DNA from: Muribaculaceae bacterium | GTDB lineage: Bacteria; Bacteroidota; Bacteroidia; Bacteroidales; Muribaculaceae | DNA: 64,000 nt | Assembly: GCA_023665425.1 (NCBI GenBank) | Contig: JAMPDX010000001.1 | Location: forward strand, 666,882 to 730,881 | Direction of reading: 5' to 3' | Shown: positions 1 to 7,594 of the stretch, piece after piece | Numbering within the stretch: position 1 is the stretch's first letter | How the letters are laid out: each line of letters starts with the position of its first letter | Made by a program: the position numbers and the translations under genes | Notes under the pieces: generated by a model | Told to the model about the DNA's origin: nothing | The model's input: the letters and a program-made list of their open reading frames with translations, nothing else | Databases searched by the model: none

Positions 1-68
1 CTGCAAGACAAGACAAATTAGCTCAAAAATACACCGCCCTGACATTCACATTTTTATTAAACAAGCTC
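1..68 (-). repeat. Edge of an interspersed inverted-repeat element (copy D)
   Basis: Read on the minus strand, this stretch is almost identical to the left part of the element at 43581-43912: the GAGCTTGTTTAAT arm, the AATGTGAATGTCAGGG block, the GGTGTATTTTTGAGC block and the CTTGTCTTGCAG block. The rest of the copy lies beyond the window edge. It abuts the stop codon of the glycosyltransferase at 69. No coding capacity is seen. Confidence 0.75.
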
Positions 69-1157
69 TTAGTCGGAGATGGTGCCTTTGAGGCGGCGCA
101 TCTGTTGTTGCAGCTTGATAAGGGCATAAAGTGTGTGGAAACTGCCGGTGCGAAACAGTGCATAATTAAGCCGGTGAAGGCGCGACATGAGGCTGGGATC
201 AAACTCCCTAACCATGCGTTCAAAATATGGCAAATGGCGCCATTCGCGCACTTTCTGCATCTTCTGCTTGAAGTTCCTTTCTGCCGACATGAACATATAT
301 TTGTATTGTGCTCGTATGCTTGAGGCAGCGTAGCCGAAGGCATATTTCGCAGCATCGCTGCCATAGCCGGCATTGAGCATAAGTTCCTCAATATGTTTGC
401 AATAAGTGGCCACGCGCTGCATTACGTGTTCTTTGGCCGAGTGGGTGAGTGAGAGAGGATTGATACGGTATTCATAAATGGTGTCCGGCACCTCGGCAAG
501 GGCAGTGGCCCGGCTTGCCACTTCAAAATTAAATATGTAATCTTCGCTGATATATTGTCTCTCAGAGGGATAGCGTATATTATAGCGGCGGAGCAGCTCC
601 ATATCGTATAAGGCGCCGCAGGAGGATTGCTCCAAGGCGTATGGCTCATCGCCCGGAAATGCGGCAAAGCAGCATAAAGCAGCTCTGCGCAACTTATCCC
701 GGCCTCTGATGATACTGGGCACTCCGGAGTGGACATTGGCAGAACACAGCCCGAGTTCCACAAAACGGCACAGCTTGCCGTGAACCACCTGTACATCCGG
801 ATTTTGGAGAATTACATTATAGAGGGTCTCCAATGCATCTCTGCGCAGTGTGTCGTCGCTGTCAAGAAACAGGACATATCTACCTTTGGCAGCCTCGATG
901 CCGGTGTTGCGTGCCATGCCGAGCCCTGCATTTTTCTTATGTATAACACGGAATGATGGCATTTCTGGCAGTTCATTATACCGTGCGACAATCCGGTCGC
1001 ATATCAAGGGACAATTATCCGGGCTTTCGTCATCTACAAGTATCACCTCGAAGTCGCGGAATGTTTGGCTAAGGATTGAGTTTACACAGTCGTATATGTA
1101 ATTCTCAACGTTATATACCGGCACAACTATTGATATGGTAGGTTGGGAAGGTGTCAT
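69..1157 (-). CDS. Glycosyltransferase family 2
   Basis: This 362-residue protein has a GT-A fold N-terminus: the strand ISIVVPVYN at residues 8-16, VDDESPD near 41-47 and the metal-binding LDSDD at 98-102. The family transfers a sugar from a nucleotide sugar to a growing glycan on the cytoplasmic face of the membrane; donor and acceptor cannot be read from the sequence. No transmembrane segment is evident, so it is probably peripheral. It lies 11 bp downstream of a second glycosyltransferase on the same strand, so the two probably act on one glycan (inference). The stop codon touches a repeat element at the window edge. Confidence 0.9.
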   Translation of the reverse strand: MTPSQPTISIVVPVYNVENYIYDCVNSILSQTFRDFEVILVDDESPDNCPLICDRIVARYNELPEMPSFRVIHKKNAGLGMARNTGIEAAKGRYVLFLDSDDTLRRDALETLYNVILQNPDVQVVHGKLCRFVELGLCSANVHSGVPSIIRGRDKLRRAALCCFAAFPGDEPYALEQSSCGALYDMELLRRYNIRYPSERQYISEDYIFNFEVASRATALAEVPDTIYEYRINPLSLTHSAKEHVMQRVATYCKHIEELMLNAGYGSDAAKYAFGYAASSIRAQYKYMFMSAERNFKQKMQKVREWRHLPYFERMVREFDPSLMSRLHRLNYALFRTGSFHTLYALIKLQQQMRRLKGTISD

Positions 1158-1168
1158 TGAGCTTCTGA

Positions 1169-2392
1169 TCAGTGGATTATGTCTCCTTTATAGATACCGA
1201 TGAGTTTGTTGTAGTGCGTCTGTCGGCCGAACTTTATGGCTGCTCTGGCAGCTATATCTTCACGGTCAAACGGCTGTTTGAGGGTGCGCAGCATAGTGTT
1301 TGACAATGCCTCGGCGTCGAAGGCCGGAAATGTAAATCCATCCTTGCCAAGCTCTATGAGTTCGGGTATGCCACCCATATCGGCACCAATTACCGGCGTG
1401 CCGGCAGACAGGCTCTCTATCACTCCGAGGGGATTGTTCTCATACCACTCACTTGGCAACACTGATGCGGCAGCATTTCTGAGCAGAATTGCCACTTGTG
1501 GGGCGTCGAGATGCCCAAGGAATTGGATGTTGGGGTTGTCTCCATAAGTAGCCTTTAACTGTTCGAGCAATGGGCCTCGTCCGGCTACTTTCAGCTTTAT
1601 ACCGGCCATATCGGAAGCTTTGAGCATGGTTTCTACCCCTTTCTCGTGGGAGAGACGGCCGATGTAGCAAAAATACGGCTCGTTGGTCGATTGGCGCTTG
1701 TCAGTGCTTTTATATTCTTGCAGGGTCTTGAGTTTCTCGGGGTCGAGGCAGTTGCACAGCACCTCGATTTTCCTTTTGTCAAACCCGGCCTCAACTAATT
1801 TTTTGCCCATGAAAACAGAGGGGGCAATGAATGTGTCGATACACCTTTCGAGCCGCTTGCGGTCCCACCTGCGTGCTTCAATCCATGCCAGGATACTTGC
1901 CGGCAGCGACCCTTTCATACACTTATATTTTAGTACGGCTCCAGGTTTGCGGAAACACTCTCGGCATATAGTGCCATCGGGCCGACGGCAGCTATATGAG
2001 GGACATATCGGCTTATAGTCGTGGAGGGTCCAAACCACTCTGATGCCACGTTTGTGAGCCTCCTCGGCGATAATGGGGGAGAGGTATGTGTGAACGTTGT
2101 GTAGATGCACCACGTCGGGCTGAAATTCATCCAGCGCACGCCGGGCAGCTATACGCACGTCGCCAAGCCCTAAGGCACGACGGGCTGCCTTTACCTTATC
2201 AGACAGCGAGCCGAAAGGATTGACCTGTGTAGGGAATGTGTCATGCTCATCAAGCGGGATGTTGTCATGATAATCCATGGCAAATACCCGTACCTGATGA
2301 CCGTGCTCAATAAGCATTTGCCGCGTGTAGATGGCCACCAGTTCGGCGCCACCACGAGTGTAGAAAAATTTGCTGGCAATAAGTACTTTCAT
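1169..2392 (-). CDS. Glycosyltransferase family 4 (GT-B)
   Basis: A GT-B glycosyltransferase of about 407 residues. It has the N-terminal glycine-rich TRGGAEL motif and a C-terminal Rossmann half with IGRLSHEKG and the donor-binding ESLSAGTPVIGADMGGIPEL region. A Cys-rich segment (CPSYSCRRPDGTICRECF) sits in the middle of the N-terminal half, as in many GT4 enzymes of surface polysaccharide loci. A GTG codon lies immediately before the ATG; I chose the ATG at 2392. It is followed by the GT2 gene 11 bp downstream and preceded by a 40-bp palindrome that separates it from nth. Sugar specificity is unknown. Confidence 0.9.
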   Translation of the reverse strand: MKVLIASKFFYTRGGAELVAIYTRQMLIEHGHQVRVFAMDYHDNIPLDEHDTFPTQVNPFGSLSDKVKAARRALGLGDVRIAARRALDEFQPDVVHLHNVHTYLSPIIAEEAHKRGIRVVWTLHDYKPICPSYSCRRPDGTICRECFRKPGAVLKYKCMKGSLPASILAWIEARRWDRKRLERCIDTFIAPSVFMGKKLVEAGFDKRKIEVLCNCLDPEKLKTLQEYKSTDKRQSTNEPYFCYIGRLSHEKGVETMLKASDMAGIKLKVAGRGPLLEQLKATYGDNPNIQFLGHLDAPQVAILLRNAAASVLPSEWYENNPLGVIESLSAGTPVIGADMGGIPELIELGKDGFTFPAFDAEALSNTMLRTLKQPFDREDIAARAAIKFGRQTHYNKLIGIYKGDIIH

Positions 2393-2404
2393 CACAGGTT
2401 AGTT

Positions 2405-2444
2405 TTACAATATTTTAACGTAAATATATGTTGAAATATTGTAA
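2405..2444. promoter_or_regulatory. Near-perfect AT-rich palindrome between nth and the GT4 gene
   Basis: The arms at 2405-2419 and 2430-2444 are 15 bp each with a single mismatch, around a 10-nt AT loop. It lies just upstream of the GT4 start and downstream of the nth stop on the minus strand. It could be an operator, a terminator or an attenuator. There is no clear run of T after it, so the role is uncertain. Confidence 0.5.
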
Positions 2445-2477
2445 GATTGAGGGTGTGTCTGATAAAAACATTAGTAA

Positions 2478-3113
2478 TCAGGACTTTGTGTATGTGCGGC
2501 AATAGGGGCGAATGGGGCAGTCCGGACACAGTGGCTTGCGCGCTTTGCACACATAGCGACCATGAAGTATGAGCCAGTGGTGAGCATCCGGGAGCATGTC
2601 GGCCGGGATATGCTTCACAAGGGCCTTTTCAGTCTCCAAGGGTGTCTTGGAGTTGTTAGTCAGTCCTATGCGATTACTCACTCTAAAGACGTGTGTGTCT
2701 ACCGGCATTGCAGCTTTACCCCACACAACGGCGAGCATTACATTTGCCGTCTTGCGCCCTACACCGGGTATGGTGGTCAGTTTATCAATGTCTGAGGGTA
2801 TCTCGCCGTCGAAGTCATTGACTATCTTACGGGCCGCGTTTACCAGGTGCTTGCTCTTATTGTTGGGGAAGGTTACGCTCTTGATGTAAGGAAACACATC
2901 TTCAGGCTCCACCTCTGCCAGAGAGCGTGGAGTGGGGAAGGCCTTGAAGAGGGCCGGGGATACGATGTTCACCCGTTTGTCTGTACATTGCGCCGAGAGG
3001 ATTACGGCCAACAACAGATGGAATGGGGTGTCAAAGTCCAACTCAGTAGCAGGCGAGGGCATAACCTCCGCAAAGACGGAGAGTACGCCCTCGTATCTTT
3101 CTTTCAGTGTCAT
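2478..3113 (-). CDS. nth: Endonuclease III, DNA glycosylase/AP lyase
   Basis: A base-excision repair enzyme that removes oxidised pyrimidines and cleaves the abasic site. The 211-residue length is normal. The helix-hairpin-helix TTIPGVGRKTANVML carries the catalytic lysine, VDTHVFRVSNR carries the catalytic aspartate, and the C-terminus has the [4Fe-4S] pattern C-x6-C-x2-C-x5-C (CKARKPLCPDCPIRPYC). It lies 18 bp downstream of pheS on the same strand and is probably co-transcribed with it. Confidence 0.97.
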   Translation of the reverse strand: MTLKERYEGVLSVFAEVMPSPATELDFDTPFHLLLAVILSAQCTDKRVNIVSPALFKAFPTPRSLAEVEPEDVFPYIKSVTFPNNKSKHLVNAARKIVNDFDGEIPSDIDKLTTIPGVGRKTANVMLAVVWGKAAMPVDTHVFRVSNRIGLTNNSKTPLETEKALVKHIPADMLPDAHHWLILHGRYVCKARKPLCPDCPIRPYCRTYTKS

Positions 3114-3131
3114 TGGGTTTGCCGTAGCCGA

Positions 3132-4160
3132 TTAGCGTGCTGCTTTAAACTCGTCAAGGAAGCGGACATCGTTCTCGGAGAACATGCGCAGGTCCTTGAC
3201 ACGATATTTGAGGTTGGTGATACGTTCCACACCCATGCCGAAGGCATAGCCGGAGTATACCTTTGAGTCGATGCCACAAGCCTCGAGCACTGCCGGGTCT
3301 ACCATGCCACAGCCCAGGATTTCAACCCACCCGGTGCCTTTGCAGAATGCACATCCCTTGCCGCCGCACAGGTTGCATGAGATGTCCATCTCGGCGCTCG
3401 GTTCGGTGAAGGGGAAGTAGCTGGGGCGCAGACGTATCTGTGTTTGTGCTCCGAACATCTGGCGGGCGAAGTAGAGGAGTGCCTGCTTGAGGTCGGCAAA
3501 GGTTACATCCTTGTCAATATACAGACCCTCAATCTGATGGAAGAAGCAGTGTGCACGCGCTGAGATAGCCTCGTTGCGGTATACACGGCCGGGGCATACG
3601 ATGCGGATAGGGGGTTGTGTCTTCTCCATAGTGCGTGTCTGCACGGAGCTGGTGTGAGTGCGCAGCAGCACATCTGAGGGGTCGCGCATCACGAAGAATG
3701 TGTCCTGCATATCGCGTGCAGGATGGTCTGCAGCAAAGTTGAGAGATGAGAACACGTGCCAGTCATCCTCAATCTCGGGCCCCTCGGCTATTGTGAAGCC
3801 CATACGGGCAAAAATGTCGAGTATCTCATTGCGCACCAGGGTGAGCGGATGGCGTGTGCCCACGGGTAGCGGAGTGGCTGTGCGTGTCAGGTCTATGCCT
3901 GCCACTTCACCCGCCTCGGCGCTGTCAGCGGCCTGCTCTTTAAGTGCGTTTATTTTATCTGTGGCGAGGGTCTTGAGCTCATTGAGCTTTTGGCCCAGCT
4001 CCTTCTTCTGCTCAGCGGGAACATTGCGAAACTCTGAGAAAAGAGATGTGACCAAACCTTTCTTGCTCAAGTATTTGATACGCAGTTGCTCTGCCTCCTG
4101 AGGGTTTTCGGCAGTGAGTGCTGCGATTTCGGCTTTCAGTTCATTGATTTTGTCAATCAT
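3132..4160 (-). CDS. pheS: Phenylalanine-tRNA ligase alpha subunit
   Basis: The catalytic alpha chain of the alpha2-beta2 PheRS, which charges tRNA-Phe. The 342-residue protein has an N-terminal coiled coil (about 1-90) and a class II synthetase core with TRHPLTLVRNEI, the HQIEGLYID motif 2 region and GYAFGMGVERI motif 3. The insert CNLCGGKGCAFCKGTGW has CxxC-type cysteines as in other Bacteroidetes PheS proteins. pheT is not in this window, so the two subunits are not in one operon here. It has its own promoter just upstream. Confidence 0.97.
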   Translation of the reverse strand: MIDKINELKAEIAALTAENPQEAEQLRIKYLSKKGLVTSLFSEFRNVPAEQKKELGQKLNELKTLATDKINALKEQAADSAEAGEVAGIDLTRTATPLPVGTRHPLTLVRNEILDIFARMGFTIAEGPEIEDDWHVFSSLNFAADHPARDMQDTFFVMRDPSDVLLRTHTSSVQTRTMEKTQPPIRIVCPGRVYRNEAISARAHCFFHQIEGLYIDKDVTFADLKQALLYFARQMFGAQTQIRLRPSYFPFTEPSAEMDISCNLCGGKGCAFCKGTGWVEILGCGMVDPAVLEACGIDSKVYSGYAFGMGVERITNLKYRVKDLRMFSENDVRFLDEFKAAR

Positions 4161-4182
4161 GGGTAATATCCTTATTAGACTG

Positions 4183-4213
4183 CAAATTTACAAAAAAAAA
4201 TACAGACTGCAAA
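4183..4213 (-). promoter_or_regulatory. Bacteroidetes-type promoter for pheS
   Basis: On the minus strand the sequence reads TTTG, 19 nt, TAAATTTG, which matches the Bacteroides -33/-7 consensus. It ends about 23 bp before the pheS ATG and lies between trmD and pheS. Confidence 0.75.
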
Positions 4214-4243
4214 AACGGCATAACTTCCGGCTTGCTGTGGCAT

Positions 4244-4945
4244 TCACTCCTTATGGGTTGAGGCCTCGTCAGAGCGTAGCAAATCGGGGCGCAGACGGCG
4301 GGTGCGTTCCAGGGCTTGCTCATACTTCCAATTGTCGATGTTGGCCTGGTGTCCGCTCAGCAGGATGTCGGGTACTCGCCACCCCTTGTATTCCGCCGGG
4401 CGAGTGTATACCGGAGGAGCCAGCAGGTTGTCTTGAAAGGAATCTGACAGAGCACTCTGCTCATCACCTATCACTCCCGGTATCAGCCGTATCACGGAGT
4501 CGGCAATCACGGCTGCGGGGAGCTCGCCTCCGGTGAGCACGTAGTCACCGATAGAAATCTCTCTTGTTATCAGGTGCTCGCGGATGCGATAGTCTATCCC
4601 TTTGTAATGGCCACAAAGTATTATCAAATTCTCGGCCAGAGAGAGTGAATTGGCCATAGGCTGTGTGAGCAGCTCGCCATCGGGGGAGGTGAATATCACC
4701 TCGTCATATTCTCGTCGCTCCTTGAGTGCTGATATACATCGGTCTACGGGCTCTATTTGCATGACCATACCCGCCTCGCCGCCAAAGGGATAGTCGTCTA
4801 CCTTGCGGTGCTTGTTGAGGGTATAATCGCGCAAATTGTGCACATATATCTCGGCCAAGCCTTTGTCCTGGGCTCGTTTCAATATTGAGCAATTGAGTGG
4901 GCCGTCAAGCATCTCGGGCATGACGGTGATGATGTCTATTCTCAT
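4244..4945 (-). CDS. trmD: tRNA (guanine-37-N1)-methyltransferase
   Basis: A SPOUT-class methyltransferase that forms m1G37 in tRNA with S-adenosylmethionine and prevents frameshifting. The start at 4945 gives 233 residues beginning [13 protein letters not shown], the conserved TrmD N-terminus; the reading frame is open 21 codons further, but that extension matches nothing in the family. The trefoil-knot segment [12 protein letters not shown] and the [12 protein letters not shown] motif are intact. It is the most upstream gene of the minus-strand group trmD, pheS, nth. Confidence 0.96.
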   Translation of the reverse strand: MRIDIITVMPEMLDGPLNCSILKRAQDKGLAEIYVHNLRDYTLNKHRKVDDYPFGGEAGMVMQIEPVDRCISALKERREYDEVIFTSPDGELLTQPMANSLSLAENLIILCGHYKGIDYRIREHLITREISIGDYVLTGGELPAAVIADSVIRLIPGVIGDEQSALSDSFQDNLLAPPVYTRPAEYKGWRVPDILLSGHQANIDNWKYEQALERTRRLRPDLLRSDEASTHKE

Positions 4946-5068
4946 TAGTCGTGTAAATAAATGCAAAATTACAAAAAGGGAAGCGTAAGTTGACTTAATA
5001 TTAAACATCTTTTAACATAATTAACAAACTTTAACATAGACAGAAGCCCAACATATCTTTTTATTTCG

Positions 5069-5076
5069 TAAATTTG
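5069..5076 (+). promoter_or_regulatory. -7 element of the promoter for the lipoprotein cluster
   Basis: TAAATTTG followed by C lies 26 bp upstream of the first lipoprotein ATG and matches TAnnTTTG. No good TTTG is seen at the expected -33 distance, so only the -7 box is called. Confidence 0.5.
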
Positions 5077-5102
5077 CAGACACTTAATTATTAAATACTA
5101 AC

Positions 5103-5600
5103 ATGAACAAGAAGAATAACTTGGTAATGATGATGGCCATGATGCTGAGCATTGTGATGATGGCCATGAGCTCATGCTCCAAAAGCTCGCACAGAAACTC
5201 CGAAGACGATGAGGAGGAAAAGGTGTCTACCTTTAGTGAAAAAGCAGCCGTAAGGATGTATGAGAAATATCAGGATGGCACAATGACCAAGAGCGACTAT
5301 TCAGAGTGTATAGACTGGATGGAAGAAGGGCTCAATGCTCTCATGGATGATATGCAAAAGTGTATAAACAGGAGTACTGATATCGACCAGTTTCATGAAA
5401 TGAGTGATAAAACCATAGATAAGACTCTCGAAAAATATGATAAGCTGGAAGACATAAGTAAGATATTGGAAAGGTCTGACGAGGCAAATATGGGTGCAGC
5501 CAACTATAAGCGCTGGACTCGTCTGCAAGAGAAAGCAGACGAAAGGATGCAAAAACTCTCTGAAAAGACCGAAGAAAAGTTCGGAAATTCAGAGTTCTAA
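5103..5600 (+). CDS. Small lipoprotein, tandem family member 1
   Basis: A 165-residue protein with a methionine-rich signal peptide and a lipobox ending at Cys25 (MAMSSC), followed by acidic residues typical of Bacteroidetes surface export. The mature part is helical and charged. It shares two landmarks with the next three genes: an N-terminal block like YxxGxxTKxDYxExIxW (YQDGTMTKSDYSECIDWM) and a C-terminal block like MGxxNYKKxxK (NMGAANYKRWTRL). I recognise no named family and propose no function. It opens a cluster of four genes with short gaps (34, 21 and 10 bp). Confidence 0.85.
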   Translation: MNKKNNLVMMMAMMLSIVMMAMSSCSKSSHRNSEDDEEEKVSTFSEKAAVRMYEKYQDGTMTKSDYSECIDWMEEGLNALMDDMQKCINRSTDIDQFHEMSDKTIDKTLEKYDKLEDISKILERSDEANMGAANYKRWTRLQEKADERMQKLSEKTEEKFGNSEF

Positions 5601-5634
5601 CCGGTTAATAAAAAGCCATCTAATTTAGTAATAG

Positions 5635-6168
5635 ATGAAGTTGAGATATCTCTTATCGAGCACTTTGACGGTTTTGCTCATGCTCTCCTGCTCATCATCC
5701 GCTGCTCGCCCCGATAGTAATGGGGCCGTCTCCGAACCATCCGGTGGCGCTCCGGTAACTACTGAGACCGACTACCCTGCTCCGGCAGTTAATTATGATG
5801 CTCAGCGGGCCAAGGAGCTGTGTGAGTTATACAATGCCGGCACGCTATCACACGAGAATTATGCCGAGATGCTCTCACTGGCCGAGGCTGCCTATACATA
5901 TCGGTTTGCAGCCCTCGATGACTTGATTGAGAAGAGCACCGATGCCGACATCTATCGTAATGGTTATATGGCATTGATGGGCACGATAGATGAGAAATAT
6001 CCATACAACCAACAGCTGATTAATATTTGCGTAGAGTCCACCGACCAACAGTTGGGCGAGGCAAATACCAAAAAGCTCAAAGAGCTGAAAGACAAAATGC
6101 TGGGGCTATATGAGAGCCTCTCCTCAAAGCTGCAGGCAAAGTTTAATGATTCATCTCTAAGTATATAA
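5635..6168 (+). CDS. Small lipoprotein, tandem family member 2
   Basis: A 177-residue predicted lipoprotein, Cys19 in LLMLSC, with a Ser/Pro-rich linker of about 40 residues before the helical domain. The family landmarks are present as ELYNAGTLSHENYAEMLSL and QLGEANTKKLKELKDKM. It is the most diverged of the four copies and the least lysine-rich. The function is unknown. It sits 34 bp after copy 1, on the same strand. Confidence 0.85.
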   Translation: MKLRYLLSSTLTVLLMLSCSSSAARPDSNGAVSEPSGGAPVTTETDYPAPAVNYDAQRAKELCELYNAGTLSHENYAEMLSLAEAAYTYRFAALDDLIEKSTDADIYRNGYMALMGTIDEKYPYNQQLINICVESTDQQLGEANTKKLKELKDKMLGLYESLSSKLQAKFNDSSLSI

Positions 6169-6189
6169 AATAAATAAATAAAGAAAGCA

Positions 6190-6720
6190 ATGAAGACTTT
6201 AAAGTATTTCATGATGTTAGCAGCCATCGCCCTTATGGGTATAAGCATGACCTCATGCAATGGCTACTCAAGTAAGCAAGGTGAGAAATTGGCTGATAAA
6301 TACAGCGATGGCGAAATTACAAAGGATGATGTGGCCGAGGCCATTGATGTCTACGAGGAGTATGCCTTGTATGTAGAAGAAGAGCTCAATAAGCTGCTTG
6401 ACAAAGTGGGCAAAAACGACAAGAAGTTCACCAACGGTCTGGAGGACCTCCAGGAGAAGATTGAGAACAAATGGGGTGGTATAGCCGACATCTATGATAT
6501 GTTCACTGACACAAGTATAGACTACGAGAAGAAGGAGAAAGAGCTCGGCAAGAACAATATCAAACGCATGGAGAAGTTTGTTGACAAATGGGGCAAGAAG
6601 TTCGGCGAGACTATTGCCAAGAAAGTTGAAAACAAGTATGACGAAGATGCTGTGAACGAGTACAACAGCTTCATCTCTAACTGCTATCTCCCCAACTATG
6701 TAATCGACTACGATTATTAA
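6190..6720 (+). CDS. Small lipoprotein, tandem family member 3
   Basis: A 176-residue predicted lipoprotein with lipobox Cys23 (SMTSC). It is highly charged and helical. Family landmarks are KYSDGEITKDDVAEAIDVY and ELGKNNIKRMEKFVDKW. The C-terminus is rich in Asn, Tyr and Asp. The antisense strand is also open across most of this gene, but that frame has no recognisable product. The function is unknown. Confidence 0.85.
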   Translation: MKTLKYFMMLAAIALMGISMTSCNGYSSKQGEKLADKYSDGEITKDDVAEAIDVYEEYALYVEEELNKLLDKVGKNDKKFTNGLEDLQEKIENKWGGIADIYDMFTDTSIDYEKKEKELGKNNIKRMEKFVDKWGKKFGETIAKKVENKYDEDAVNEYNSFISNCYLPNYVIDYDY

Positions 6721-6730
6721 CAAAGATCAT

Positions 6731-7237
6731 ATGCAGATGAATAAGCTTAAGACGATAGGAGCTGCCGCTGTGGTGGCATTGCTCGGACTTGGGGCCACAA
6801 GCTGCTCCAACCCCGGCGGGTATAATGACAGTCAGGCCAAAGAATTCATAGTCAAAGAGGATAAAGACAAACTGAAGAAGGACGATTATGCTGAGATGAT
6901 AAATTGGGTAATGGCCGTCCAAAATGAATACGATGATGAATGGTCTAAAATCCTTGATAAGCATCTCAGCTACTGGGACTACACCTTCGAAATGCATGAG
7001 TTGTCCGTAGACTTCCTGCGCAAGTATCCGTATATAGAAGATGTAAATGGCATTCTGAGTAGTGCTACGGAAGACGAAATGGGCTCATCCAACTATAAGA
7101 AGTTTGAAAAGTTCTTAGACAAGGAGAACGCCAAGTATGAGAGATACTCTAAGCGTGCTCCCGAAAACAAGAATCGCAAGGCAGAAGAAATAGAGGAAGA
7201 TATAGAAATAGAGGAAGATATAGATTTAGACTATTAA
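6731..7237 (+). CDS. Small lipoprotein, tandem family member 4
   Basis: A 168-residue predicted lipoprotein with lipobox Cys25 (GATSC). The family landmarks are KLKKDDYAEMINWV and EMGSSNYKKFEKFLDK. It ends in an acidic tail made of repeats of EEDIEIEEDID. A second in-frame ATG lies 6 bp downstream and may be the real start. It is the last gene before a strong terminator at 7259. The function is unknown. Confidence 0.85.
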   Translation: MQMNKLKTIGAAAVVALLGLGATSCSNPGGYNDSQAKEFIVKEDKDKLKKDDYAEMINWVMAVQNEYDDEWSKILDKHLSYWDYTFEMHELSVDFLRKYPYIEDVNGILSSATEDEMGSSNYKKFEKFLDKENAKYERYSKRAPENKNRKAEEIEEDIEIEEDIDLDY

Positions 7238-7258
7238 TCTTCGCAGACATATAAACCG

Positions 7259-7300
7259 ACAAGGGCTGAGGTTATATCCCCGGCCCTTGTTTGTATTTTG
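7259..7300 (+). terminator. Terminator of the lipoprotein cluster
   Basis: ACAAGGGC and GCCCTTGT form an 8-bp stem, followed by TTGTATTTTG. It lies 21 bp after the last lipoprotein stop codon. Confidence 0.8.
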
Positions 7301-7545
7301 TCACGTCACAGATTACATACCCACCACAACAATAGAATTTTTAGAGCAACCGCTTCCTCGATAGATGCACGCTCGTATCCGTTACCCTCACGAAGCTCGA
7401 GTCTTTGGCTCTCGCATATCGTGGAGCTAAATTAGTGCAAACGCTCCGCGCTTCCTGCTCAATCTGACCGGTTAATAAGTTGTAGTTAGCGGCGTCGGGT
7501 TGCAGACCCGACGCCGCTGAAACCTCGACGCGACTAAAAATAAGA
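7301..7545. other. Intergenic region with a 13-bp perfect hairpin
   Basis: This spacer lies between convergent genes. The arms AGCGGCGTCGGGT (7488-7500) and ACCCGACGCCGCT (7506-7518) form a GC-rich 13-bp stem with a TGCAG loop and no T-run after it. A 71-codon minus-strand frame covers most of the spacer but has no signal peptide, domain or promoter that I can see, so I do not call a gene. Confidence 0.45.
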
Positions 7546-7547
7546 AA

Positions 7548-7573
7548 AGGTCGCACCCGGGTGGATGCGACCT
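7548..7573 (-). terminator. Terminator of the secreted repeat protein gene
   Basis: AGGTCGCA and TGCGACCT form an 8-bp stem. On the minus strand it is followed by TTTTCTTATTTTTAG. It lies 21 bp after the stop of the gene at 7595. Confidence 0.8.
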
Positions 7574-7594
7574 CTGCATTAAAGAATAGTTATA

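Noticed and set aside
6268..6723. Open frame on the strand opposite lipoprotein 3
   Set aside because: It is an antisense shadow produced by the codon pattern of the lysine- and glutamate-rich gene on the plus strand; it has no domain, and the plus-strand gene has a lipobox and paralogs.
7341..7556. 71-codon minus-strand open frame in the convergent spacer
   Set aside because: No signal peptide, domain or promoter; it covers a hairpin and a terminator, so it is probably repeat sequence.
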